A stretch of 64,000 bases of DNA from VXYL01 sp963666465. Its GTDB lineage: Bacteria > Pseudomonadota > Gammaproteobacteria > Pseudomonadales > Azotimanducaceae. The position numbers and the translations under genes are program-made. Location of the stretch: positions 4,526,001 through 4,590,000 of the forward strand of contig OY762824.1 in NCBI GenBank assembly GCA_963666465.1, written 5' to 3'. Positions 1-6,960 of the stretch are shown in pieces. A model generated the notes under the pieces. That model ran no database searches. It was not told where the DNA came from and was given only the letters and a program-made list of their open reading frames with translations. How positions within the stretch are numbered: position 1 is the first letter of the stretch; each line of letters starts with the position of its first letter.

Positions 1-38
1 GCGAGCTACCGGGCGTTGGTCGCGACGCAGGCGGCGGC

Positions 39-1298
39 ATGGACAGACCGCGCGGCACGCGCCGCTGGTCGCAACGCAACAAGCGCATTGTGCTGATCGC
101 GGCGGCGTCGTTGCTCGCCGTGGCCGTAACGATCCTCCTGGCGACCTTGGAGCCCGCCGTCCCGACAGTTCGCGCCGACACCCTGTGGATCGGTACGGTG
201 GAACAGGGCGAGTTCGTGCGTCAGGTGCGCGGGCCGGGAACCTTGGCACCGATGCAGCGGCGTTGGGTCACCGCGGACACCTCCGGACGCGTCGAGGAAA
301 TCCTGGCGCTTCCGGGTGTCACGGTTACGCCCGACAAGCCGCTCCTGCGGCTGGAGAACCCGGAGCTGACGGTGCAACTGCTCAATGCCCAGCAGCAGTT
401 GTCCGATGCCGACGCCGGGCTGGTGACGATGCGCTCGCAGGTGGAATCGGACCGCCTGGCCCAACAGGCGCTGATCGCGAGCGTCCGCACGCAGTACCTG
501 GAGGCGAAGCACCGCGACGAGATCAACCGCGAACTCATCCAGAAGACGCCCGGCCTGGTCGCGGAGTTCGACCTGGCGCGCGATCGCCAGATCGTGCAGG
601 AATTGGCGAACCGTTTGCGGATCGAGGCCCGCCGCTACGAGGTGCTCGGAAACTCCTCCAACGAACAGATCGCCGCGCTCGGGGAACAGGCGGACCGACT
701 CCGCGCCATCGTCCGCTTCAACGAGGATCGGGTTGCGTCCCTGGACGTGACCGCCGGCGTCGCCGGCGTGCTCGCGGAGTTGCCGATGGAAGCAGGCCAG
801 TGGGTGCGTGCCGGGGACACCCTCGGGCGCGTGGTCGAACCGGGCCGTCTCAAGGCGGAGATCCGCATTCCGCAGAGCCAGGCCGAAGATATCGTCGTCG
901 GCCAGCAGGCGATCGTCGACACCCGCGGCGACATCATCGAGGGGCAGGTCAGCCGGATCGACCCGACCGTGCGTTCCGGAACGGTGACCATCGACATCGC
1001 GTTGCCCGCGGAGTTGCCGAGGAGCGTCCGGCCGGACATGAGCGTGGACGGCACGGTGGTGCTCGACCGGATCGCCGACGTGACCAAGATGGGTCGTCCA
1101 GCCCGGGCGACGGCCCACAGCACAGTCGGCATCTACCGCGTGACCGACGACATCGCGGAACGCGTTCAGGTTGAACTTGGGCGCATTTCGGTGAATGAAG
1201 TCGAGGTGGTTCGCGGTCTAACCGTGGGGGACGAGGTGGTGCTGTCGGACATGACCCAGTGGCAGGATTCCGCACGCGTGCGCGTTGTGGGTCGGTAG
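39..1298 (+). CDS. HlyD/MacA-type periplasmic adaptor subunit
   Basis: This 419-residue protein is a membrane fusion (adaptor) protein of a tripartite exporter. It has one membrane anchor at about residues 17-36, then a beta/lipoyl-like region around 55-110, a long helical hairpin rich in Gln, Arg and Glu at about 110-225, and a beta-barrel region containing IRIPQSQAEDIVVGQQ. It would link the inner-membrane ABC transporter encoded just downstream to an outer-membrane channel. The ABC ATPase starts 31 nt after the stop, so the two are probably cotranscribed. The reading frame stays open upstream to the window edge, so the ATG at 39 is the best visible start but not certain. The substrate cannot be told from sequence. 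Confidence 0.85.
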   Translation: MDRPRGTRRWSQRNKRIVLIAAASLLAVAVTILLATLEPAVPTVRADTLWIGTVEQGEFVRQVRGPGTLAPMQRRWVTADTSGRVEEILALPGVTVTPDKPLLRLENPELTVQLLNAQQQLSDADAGLVTMRSQVESDRLAQQALIASVRTQYLEAKHRDEINRELIQKTPGLVAEFDLARDRQIVQELANRLRIEARRYEVLGNSSNEQIAALGEQADRLRAIVRFNEDRVASLDVTAGVAGVLAELPMEAGQWVRAGDTLGRVVEPGRLKAEIRIPQSQAEDIVVGQQAIVDTRGDIIEGQVSRIDPTVRSGTVTIDIALPAELPRSVRPDMSVDGTVVLDRIADVTKMGRPARATAHSTVGIYRVTDDIAERVQVELGRISVNEVEVVRGLTVGDEVVLSDMTQWQDSARVRVVGR

Positions 1299-1329
1299 TC
1301 GGTAAAAAGGTAAAGGACAAGGAGACGAA

Positions 1330-2025
1330 ATGGCAGAGGGTGTACCACCGCTCATCCATCTCAGCGACCTCGGCAAGGTTTTCTACACCGAGGAGTTGGA
1401 GACCCACGCGCTCAGCGGCCTGCATCTCGACATCGGCCGCGGCGAGTTCGTCTCGATCGCGGGACCGTCGGGCTGCGGCAAGTCGACGCTGCTGTCCATC
1501 ATCGGCCTGCTCGACACCGCTACCGCCGGCGAATACCAATTGGACGGCGAACCCGTGCGTGGGCTGTCCGTCGGCGACCGGGCGCGCATCCGGAACGAGG
1601 CCATCGGTTTCATCTTCCAGGCCTTCAACCTCATCGGCGACCTGACGGTTTACGAGAACGTCGAGTTGCCTCTGGTCTACCGCGACATGCACGGTTCGGA
1701 ACGCAAGACGCGCGTGCAGGCGGCGCTCGAGCGGGTCGGCATGGTGCATCGCGAGAAGCACTTCCCGGCGCAGCTCTCGGGCGGCCAGCAGCAGCGTGTC
1801 GCCGTCGCCCGCGCCATCGTCGGCGAACCGCTGATCCTGCTGGCCGACGAGCCGACCGGCAACCTGGATTCGACCAACGGCAAGGCGGTCATGGACCTCT
1901 TGGGCGAGCTGCACGACGACGGCGCGACCGTCTGCATGGTGACCCACGATCCGCGCTACGCCGACATAGCCGAGCGAACGGTGCACCTCTTCGACGGGCG
2001 GATCGTGGATGAAGAGAGCACCTGA
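1330..2025 (+). CDS. ABC transporter ATP-binding protein (MacB/LolD class)
   Basis: A 231-residue ATPase subunit of an ABC exporter. The Walker A motif GPSGCGKST is at residues 45-53, followed by the Q-loop (FIFQAFNLI), the signature LSGGQQQR near 150, Walker B LILLADEPTGNLDS near 170 and the switch histidine in VTHD. NLDS and the overall length are typical of the LolD/MacB subfamily, which couples ATP hydrolysis to periplasmic transport through FtsX-type permeases. A strong Shine-Dalgarno sequence (AAGGAG) lies about 8 nt before the ATG. The stop codon is immediately followed by the GTG of the permease gene. All catalytic motifs are intact although the partner permease looks damaged. Confidence 0.95.
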   Translation: MAEGVPPLIHLSDLGKVFYTEELETHALSGLHLDIGRGEFVSIAGPSGCGKSTLLSIIGLLDTATAGEYQLDGEPVRGLSVGDRARIRNEAIGFIFQAFNLIGDLTVYENVELPLVYRDMHGSERKTRVQAALERVGMVHREKHFPAQLSGGQQQRVAVARAIVGEPLILLADEPTGNLDSTNGKAVMDLLGELHDDGATVCMVTHDPRYADIAERTVHLFDGRIVDEEST

Positions 2026-2988
2026 GTGACGCCGCTTCAGCTCGGACTGTCGTGGCGCCTGGCGCTGCGCCATTTCAGCAAGTCGCCCGGCTCGTATCTC
2101 TACGCCGCGGTGACGTTGGCACTCGGCCTGGGGAGTGCGACGCTCGTCTTCTCGGCGGTGCAAGGCCTCACGCAGCCACTACCGGTGCCCGACGGCGAGG
2201 ACGTCTTGCGCGTTGTCGTCGCCGACCCGATCCGCCAACACGACCACTTCACCGTTGACGATTTGCGTGCCTGGCGGGACCACGCGCGATCATCCGAGAG
2301 CATCGCTGCCGTTGCGGTCGCCGAACGGTTGGTTGGGATTGGCCGAGGCGACTTCTACTCACGCGTGGCACACGCGACAGCCCGGACCTTCCCGCTTCTT
2401 GGCGTCCAGCCATTGTTTGGACGGTGGCCTGCCGCAGGCGACGGCACCGAGATCGCGATTGGCGAGGACCTTTGGGCGAGTTCTTTCGAGAGCGACCGGG
2501 CGGTGCTCGGCAAAGCAGTGCGTTTGGACGACGAGATCGCCACCGTTGTCGGTGTGATGCCCAGCGCGTTTCGCTTCCCGTACAAGCAACAGATCTGGCA
2601 GGTCGTGGCATCGGACTCGTCTCGCTTGGCGAACGGCGAGGTCGTGACACGGCTCGCGTCGGGCGTATCCCGGGTTGCGGCGAGCGATGAATTCACGGAG
2701 CTCATGCGCGCCTCGCGAACGGATGCGCAAGGTGTTCCTACGACCGCCACTGCGCGATTGGTCGGCTTTACCGAAGAACGGGCTGACGGGGCCGACTACG
2801 CCATCCTCACGGCCATGCTGCTCGTGGTGATCGGACTGGTGTTGCTGTCCTGCTCGAACGTGACCGCGTTGATGCTACCGGTCTTCTTGGCCGTAGTCGC
2901 GTTGTACGCGGTTGTCGTCGTGATCGCTGCGGGTGTGCCGACGCTCAGAGTCCTGCGAGCCAACCCGGCGCGCGTGTTGAACGGCTGA
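2026..2988 (+). CDS. ABC transporter permease, internally deleted (FtsX/ADOP type)
   Basis: A 320-residue permease remnant that starts with GTG directly after the ATPase stop. The N-terminal membrane segment (about residues 25-46) and the periplasmic MacB-like domain (about 50-260) look normal. The membrane part is much too short: a segment resembling the first helix of an FtsX domain (LLVVIGLVLLSCSNVTALML) runs directly into one resembling the last helix and tail of an FtsX domain (ending LRVLRANPARVLNG). MacB-type permeases are about 400 residues or more, and duplicated-permease (ADOP) forms about 800. I infer an in-frame internal deletion that removed most of the transmembrane region, so transport function is doubtful. 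It could instead be a degenerate but expressed protein. Confidence 0.75.
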   Translation: MTPLQLGLSWRLALRHFSKSPGSYLYAAVTLALGLGSATLVFSAVQGLTQPLPVPDGEDVLRVVVADPIRQHDHFTVDDLRAWRDHARSSESIAAVAVAERLVGIGRGDFYSRVAHATARTFPLLGVQPLFGRWPAAGDGTEIAIGEDLWASSFESDRAVLGKAVRLDDEIATVVGVMPSAFRFPYKQQIWQVVASDSSRLANGEVVTRLASGVSRVAASDEFTELMRASRTDAQGVPTTATARLVGFTEERADGADYAILTAMLLVVIGLVLLSCSNVTALMLPVFLAVVALYAVVVVIAAGVPTLRVLRANPARVLNG

Positions 2989-3031
2989 TTGGGGGCACAA
3001 GGTCAGGCGCATGTTCCCGTGCTCGTGACGT

Positions 3032-3418
3032 TCATACGTTCAGGATAGGCCCCGGATACCGCGCCACGATGGCGTCTGTTGTCAGGAGCGTGATCCCCTC
3101 GAGTTGTGCCTGGGCGACGAGAATGCGATCAAAGGGATCCTTGTGGATGTGGGGAAGACGGGCCACGGCGGTCGCGTGCGCGCCGCTGATCGGCAACTCG
3201 GTGTAGCCGTGTTCAAGCAGCCCCCGGCGCAGGATGGCCGGATCCACTTGGAAGTCCTCTCGCCCGAGGCCTGCCTTGATGGCCACTTCCCACAGCGAGG
3301 CTGCACTGACCATGGGCTCTGCGTCGGGATCGTCGATCATCGCGCACGCTCGGGCCGAAAGCCGTTCCGGCGTGCCAACCGCCCACAGCAATATGTGGGT
3401 GTCGAGCAGGAGTTTCAC
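3032..3418 (-). CDS. PIN-domain toxin of a type II toxin-antitoxin pair (VapC-like)
   Basis: A 128-residue PIN-domain ribonuclease. The acidic residues of the PIN active site are visible: Asp in LLLDTHILLW at the N terminus, Glu in SLWEVAIK, Asp in KDPFDRILVAQA and Asp in LTTDAIVARY. Proteins of this group cut RNA in a Mg-dependent way and are held inactive by their partner antitoxin. The start codon overlaps the end of the upstream antitoxin gene by 4 nt, the usual translational coupling of such pairs. All catalytic positions are present, so the toxin looks functional. Confidence 0.92.
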   Translation of the reverse strand: MKLLLDTHILLWAVGTPERLSARACAMIDDPDAEPMVSAASLWEVAIKAGLGREDFQVDPAILRRGLLEHGYTELPISGAHATAVARLPHIHKDPFDRILVAQAQLEGITLLTTDAIVARYPGPILNV

Positions 3419-3660
3419 GGCTCGCCCGAGAACATGTCCTGTATCTCCGACTCACCCATGCGGTCGAAGTCGTCAGGCACGACGATCTGGCCCGCGAGAA
3501 AGCCCAACCGGCTCGACTGGCCGACATCTGGCGCGTCTACCGCGATGACCTTGACGACTGGCTTGCCGGCGCGTGCGATGATGAACGGCTCCCCCGCAGC
3601 GGCGTCCTTCACCAGCCGCGAGAGGTGCGTCTTGGCTTCGTGCATGTTGACGGTACGCAC
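3415..3660 (-). CDS. Phd/YefM-family antitoxin
   Basis: An 81-residue antitoxin. The N terminus (MRTVNMHEAKTHLSRLVKDA) is the DNA-binding Phd/YefM fold, and FIIARAGKPVVKVIAV is the conserved core strand. The C-terminal part (VPDDFDRMGESEIQDMFSGE) would wrap the PIN toxin encoded immediately downstream with a 4-nt overlap. Such antitoxins repress their own operon. Upstream, at 3678-3695, there is a cluster of three CTAG sites (CTAGTTCACCTAGTCTAG) in an otherwise GC-rich area that could be the operator. Confidence 0.92.
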   Translation of the reverse strand: MRTVNMHEAKTHLSRLVKDAAAGEPFIIARAGKPVVKVIAVDAPDVGQSSRLGFLAGQIVVPDDFDRMGESEIQDMFSGEP

Positions 3661-3677
3661 ACGTCACCTCGGATGAC

Positions 3678-3695
3678 CTAGTTCACCTAGTCTAG
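3678..3695 (-). promoter_or_regulatory. Candidate operator of the Phd/PIN toxin-antitoxin operon
   Basis: CTAGTTCACCTAGTCTAG holds three CTAG tetramers with partial dyad symmetry. It lies 18-35 nt upstream of the antitoxin start and is AT-rich relative to its surroundings. Phd-family antitoxins bind short palindromes in this position. The assignment rests on position and symmetry only. Confidence 0.35.
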
Positions 3696-3740
3696 TCTTC
3701 CAGGTTCCACGTTGGCAAGCGACACCATGCACCTAGTGGT

Positions 3741-4969
3741 CTGTCACGTTCTGATTTTCGGGTAGAGGCGCCTGAGCTTGGTGCGCGCGTCGTCGGTGGT
3801 GAACTGCCAGTCCACGCCGGCTTGGCTGCGGTTCCTGTCGCGCGCCCACGGCGTTGCCCGTGCCGCCACGGCGGCCTCGCTGCCCAGCCGGTCGGCCAGG
3901 GACTGGCGGGTGAGCACGCTCAACTCGCACTCGGCGATGTTCAGCCAGCTGCCGTGCTTCGGCGTGAAGACCAGCTCCAGGCGGTCCATGATCCGCTTCG
4001 CCTCGGCCGGGTCGAACGCCCCGCAGAGGGAGCCGAAGTCGCGCGTGTTCAGGTTGTCGCACACCAGCGTGATGCGCTCGGCGTCGGCGTGGCGCGGCTC
4101 GTCCACGAGGGCGCGCACGCGCGCCGCCCAGTCCGCCGCCGCGGCGGCCGGTGACCGGCACGTCCCGCCACCCCGCCAGCGGCTCCACGAACATCCATAC
4201 GGCGCAGCAGCCTTCGCGGACGTACTCGTGGTCCACGATCGCCTCCTTGCCCGGCTTCGTCGGCAGCGGCGGCCGCGTCTCGGACAGTAGCTGGCACGGC
4301 TGCTCGTCCATGCACACCACCGGGAACCGGGCGTCGAAGGGCCGCGAACACACGTCCAGAACCCGCTCCATCCGGGCCACGAACGCCGCGTCCTGTTCCG
4401 GCGGAATGCACCACATCGACTTCCGCCACGGCTTCAGACCGTTTTTTTCAGCGTCCGCCGCACCGTCTCGCACGACAGCGAATCCACCAGCTCGAGCTCC
4501 ACCACCTTGTCGGCCAGCAGCTTCAGCGTCCAGCGGCTGCGGCCCTCCGGCGGCGCCGAGCACGCCAGCTTCGTGATGTGCGCCTCCAGCCGACCGTCGA
4601 CCTTGCGCGGCGGCAGCGCCCGCGGCAGCCGCTCCAAGGCCGCCTCCGGACCTTCCAGAACCGCCTTCCTGCGCCAGTTCTGCAGGCTCCGCTCCGTCAC
4701 CCCGACCGCCGCCGCGATCTCGGCGTCCGACCGCGACGGCCCGTGCTCGCCCTGGTCGCAGTCCAGCAGCGCCTTGGCACGCACCACCTTCCACTGCGCC
4801 ACCTTCCACTGCGCCACCTTCCGCCTCCCCCGCGTACCCTTGGCGACCTCCGACAGCAGCCCGCGCTCTTCCTCGGACAGCTTCAAGACGTGCTTCGCCA
4901 CCATGCGATCCTCCTGGAACGACCGAAACCGAATCGCCTTATCCTCGCACGAAATCCACAGCGTGACAG
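3741..4969 (-). mobile_element. IS630-family insertion sequence, decayed
   Basis: The transposase reading frames are flanked by imperfect inverted repeats. The left end at 3741-3760 begins CTGTCACGTTCTG, and the right end at 4950-4969 (read on the minus strand) begins CTGTCACGCTGTG; 16 of 20 positions match. IS630 elements insert at TA; a CTAG precedes the left end at 3732-3735. The right end abuts a copy of the family I dispersed repeat (GTGACAGG onward), so the boundary there is uncertain by a few bases. Confidence 0.75.
3744..4904 (-). pseudogene. IS630-family transposase, split over three frames
   Basis: The likely start is the ATG at 4904 (MVAKHVLKLSEEERG), preceded by an AGGAGG Shine-Dalgarno sequence. 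The first frame (4434-4904) carries the helix-turn-helix region and ends at RRTLKKTV. A run of seven A (4442-4448 on the minus strand) then allows a -1 step into the frame that contains the first catalytic Asp (VVCMDEQP). A second shift near 4135-4150, in a GGCGGC-rich stretch, leads to the frame with CDNLNTR (second Asp) and LNIAECEL (Glu). The first shift could be programmed slippage, but the second looks like a real indel. There is also a 15-bp tandem duplication giving VAQWKVAQWK near the N terminus. Confidence 0.8.
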
Positions 4970-5024
4970 GACGGCTTGGGCTGGGGCAGGAAGCGTTGCC
5001 GAAAGGCAACGGTTCTTGTGGCGC
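4964..5024 (+). repeat. Family I dispersed repeat, 3' part, with GAAA-loop hairpin
   Basis: This stretch is nearly identical to parts of 13935-14036, 36986-37098, 57588-57698 and, inverted, 59549-59660. Its core is the perfect hairpin CGTTGCCGAAAGGCAACG (4994-5011), a 7-bp stem closed by a GAAA tetraloop, followed by GTTCTTGTGGCGC. The repeat is cut at its end by the IS1182 copy that starts at about 5026. In other copies it ends in GGCGCTAG; here the last bases read GGCGCCAG. Confidence 0.85.
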
Positions 5025-5025
5025 C

Positions 5026-6644
5026 AGCAGCCTGTCGGACTTGGGGCGCAGATTTTACAATGGCGTCTTCCGAGTCGATGGGGGTTGGGGCAGATGCCGA
5101 AGTTCCTGCAGCGGGACCGATCGCAGCCTTTTCTGCTGCCGCCGGACATGCGGGACTGGCTGCCGGCCGACGACCTGGCGCATTTTGTGCTGGAGGCGGT
5201 GGAGCGGGTTCCGATGGATTCGTTCCAGGTGAACGAGCGCGGCACGGGGTCGGCGCAGTGCCACCCGCGGACGATGCTGGCGCTGCTGGTGCACTGCTGC
5301 GCGAACGGGATCTTCGGCTCGCGCCGGATCGAGCGCGCGACGCATCGGGACATCGGGGTTCGGCACGTGGCGGCGAACTGTCACCCGGACCACGACACGA
5401 TCTGCACGTTTCGGCGCAACAGCTTCGATGCGGTCTCGGCGGCGTTCCCGGAGGTGCTGCCGCTGGCGAAGGAACCGAAGCCGCTGCGTGTCGGGACGGC
5501 GAGCGTGGACGGCACGAAGGTGGACGCGAACGCGAACAGGCGCAACGGCATCCGCCACGACCGCGCGGGGGAGTTGCGCGAGCGGTTGCGTGGCGGGATC
5601 GAGGGCTTGCTGGATCGGGCGGAGCGGGACGACGCGGACGCCGCGTCGGAGCCGCAGGGTCTGCCGGAGGAGTTGAAGCGACGGGAGACGCCGAAGGCGA
5701 AGCTGGACAAGGCCCGTGCGGAGCTGAAGCGTCGGGCGAAGGCGCGTGCGGAGTGCGAACGCAAGGTGGAGGCGCGGGAGCAGCGCGAGGGCCCGCGCAA
5801 GGGGAAGCGGATCAAGGCGCCTGCAGAGGAGCCTCGGGACGAGGAGCGGATCAACCTGACGGACGCCGACAGTTCGCTGATGCGCAGGAGCAGGCGCCAC
5901 GAGTGCCGCCAGGCGTGCAACGCCCAGGCGGCGGTGGACGCCGACGGCAGTCAGCTGGTGCTGGGTTCGCGGGTGAGCGTGAGCGCGAGCGACCGCAACG
6001 AGCTGGTGGCGGACGTGGCGGACGTGGCGGCGGTGCCGGCGGCTTTGGGCGCGGCGGATCGGGTGCTGGCGGACGGCGGCTGCGCGACGGGCAGCGAGGT
6101 GTTGCAGCTGGAAGGGCGCGGCGTGGAGGTGTTGGTGGCGACCGGGGCGGAAGGTCAGCGGCGCCGGCACGACTTTCGGCCGGAGCCGCCGCCGAAGCCG
6201 GCGAAGGAGCCTCGGGCGGACTGGATCAAGGCGATGCAGGAGAGGATGGAGCTGCCGGAGAACCGGGCGCACTGCCGCTTGCGCAGGCAGACGGTGGAGC
6301 CGGTGTTCGGGATCGTGAAGCAGGCGATGGGCTTTCGGCAGTTCCTGCTGCGAGGCGTCGAGAAGGTGGAGGGCGAGTGGAAGCTGGTGACGCTGGCCTG
6401 CAGCTGCCGACGCCTGCACAGGCTGATGTTGGCCTGACGGGGTCATGGGGGGGGCGAACTCGGCGTGTTGAAGGCCGCTGCAGGGGTCGGAAAGGCCCTC
6501 TGGACCCCCATCGGCGGCCGATGGCGGGATGCGACCCCCGCTTCGGCGGCAACGACCCATCTGAACAGCCACAGGGGGCATCGTTCAAACGGGCGCCAAG
6601 TCCCTTCCGCGCACGCCTGCCGCGCCAAAGTCCGACAGGCTGCT
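5026..6644 (+). mobile_element. IS1182-family insertion sequence, copy 1
   Basis: About 1.6 kb. The left end at 5026 reads AGCAGCCTGTCGGACTTGGG. The right end, read inward on the minus strand from 6644, reads AGCAGCCTGTCGGACTTTGG, giving an inverted repeat of about 20 bp with one mismatch. It encodes one intact transposase. The right end is followed by CTAG (6643-6646), the same tetranucleotide that flanks both ends of copy 2 (28428-28431 and 30051-30054), which suggests CTAG as the target. Confidence 0.85.
5094..6437 (+). CDS. IS1182-family transposase (copy 1)
   Basis: A 447-residue DDE transposase starting MPKFLQRDRSQPFLLPPDMR. The N-terminal DUF772-like domain (LPADDLAHFVLEAVERV and CHPRTMLALLVHCCANGIFGSRRIE) is followed by a charged linker of Arg, Lys and Glu at about 170-260, and a C-terminal catalytic part with VDADGSQLVLG, VLADGGCATGSE and GFRQFLLRGVEKVEGEWKL. 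Asp of ASVDGTKVDANAN, Asp of LADGG and Glu of TVEPVFGIVKQ fit the catalytic positions. No frameshift is seen, so the element may still move. A second copy with close identity lies at 28497-29846. Confidence 0.9.
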   Translation: MPKFLQRDRSQPFLLPPDMRDWLPADDLAHFVLEAVERVPMDSFQVNERGTGSAQCHPRTMLALLVHCCANGIFGSRRIERATHRDIGVRHVAANCHPDHDTICTFRRNSFDAVSAAFPEVLPLAKEPKPLRVGTASVDGTKVDANANRRNGIRHDRAGELRERLRGGIEGLLDRAERDDADAASEPQGLPEELKRRETPKAKLDKARAELKRRAKARAECERKVEAREQREGPRKGKRIKAPAEEPRDEERINLTDADSSLMRRSRRHECRQACNAQAAVDADGSQLVLGSRVSVSASDRNELVADVADVAAVPAALGAADRVLADGGCATGSEVLQLEGRGVEVLVATGAEGQRRRHDFRPEPPPKPAKEPRADWIKAMQERMELPENRAHCRLRRQTVEPVFGIVKQAMGFRQFLLRGVEKVEGEWKLVTLACSCRRLHRLMLA

Positions 6645-6753
6645 AGGAGCCTGCGCCGTAGAACGGCGCCGGCTCCTAGCCGAAGTGGCGAGCGGAAGCG
6701 AGCCCGAAGGCCAGCAGTTGCGCAGCAACTGCCGACGCGCCCGTCAGGGCGCG
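6643..6753 (+). repeat. Family IV dispersed repeat (CTAG-bounded)
   Basis: Starts and ends with CTAG (6643-6646 and 6754-6757), with another CTAG at 6676-6679 that divides it into two modules. The first is a hairpin-like unit with GGAGCCTGCGCCGTAGAAC against GGCGCCGGCTCC. The second contains GAGCGGAAGCGAGCCCGAAGG, CAGTTGCGCAGCAACTG and GGCGCGC. Related modules occur at 48027-48106 and 55538-55886, and in part at 45267-45285. There is no coding evidence. Confidence 0.75.
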
Positions 6754-6920
6754 CTAGGAGTCTGCGCCGTAGAAACTTTTCCGGGGACATGCACCCTAAT
6801 ACGGCGAGAAAAATCCATCTTCTGGGAGGTCCTGTCCCTCGTCAGGAACGTTTCGGGGCGAGCAATGGGGGATCACACCACATTTTCGGCGCGAGATCGT
6901 CCTACGGCGCAGACTCCTAG
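6754..6920. mobile_element. 167-bp MITE-like element with perfect 19-bp inverted repeats
   Basis: The ends are CTAGGAGTCTGCGCCGTAG at 6754-6772 and its exact reverse complement at 6902-6920. The interior has no gene of its own and a different, more AT-rich composition (AACTTTTCC, GAGAAAAATCC). Both ends carry CTAG. It lies 40 bp beyond the 3' end of recJ. No full-length parent element with these ends is present in the window. Confidence 0.7.
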
Positions 6921-6960
6921 TTCTCCATATGCTTGCTGGACATGTGCGCCCGGCGGCGCG

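Noticed and set aside
4578..5093. Upstream extension of the IS1182 transposase frame into the IS630 element
   Set aside because: The extension crosses the IS1182 left inverted repeat and is a shadow of the IS630 transposase; copy 2 shows the true start at MPKFLQ.
5055..6581. Long open frame antisense to IS1182 copy 1 (and the same at 28458-29996)
   Set aside because: It is a shadow frame caused by high GC and codon bias of the transposase gene; its composition is dominated by Arg, Leu, His and Pro and it has no motif.
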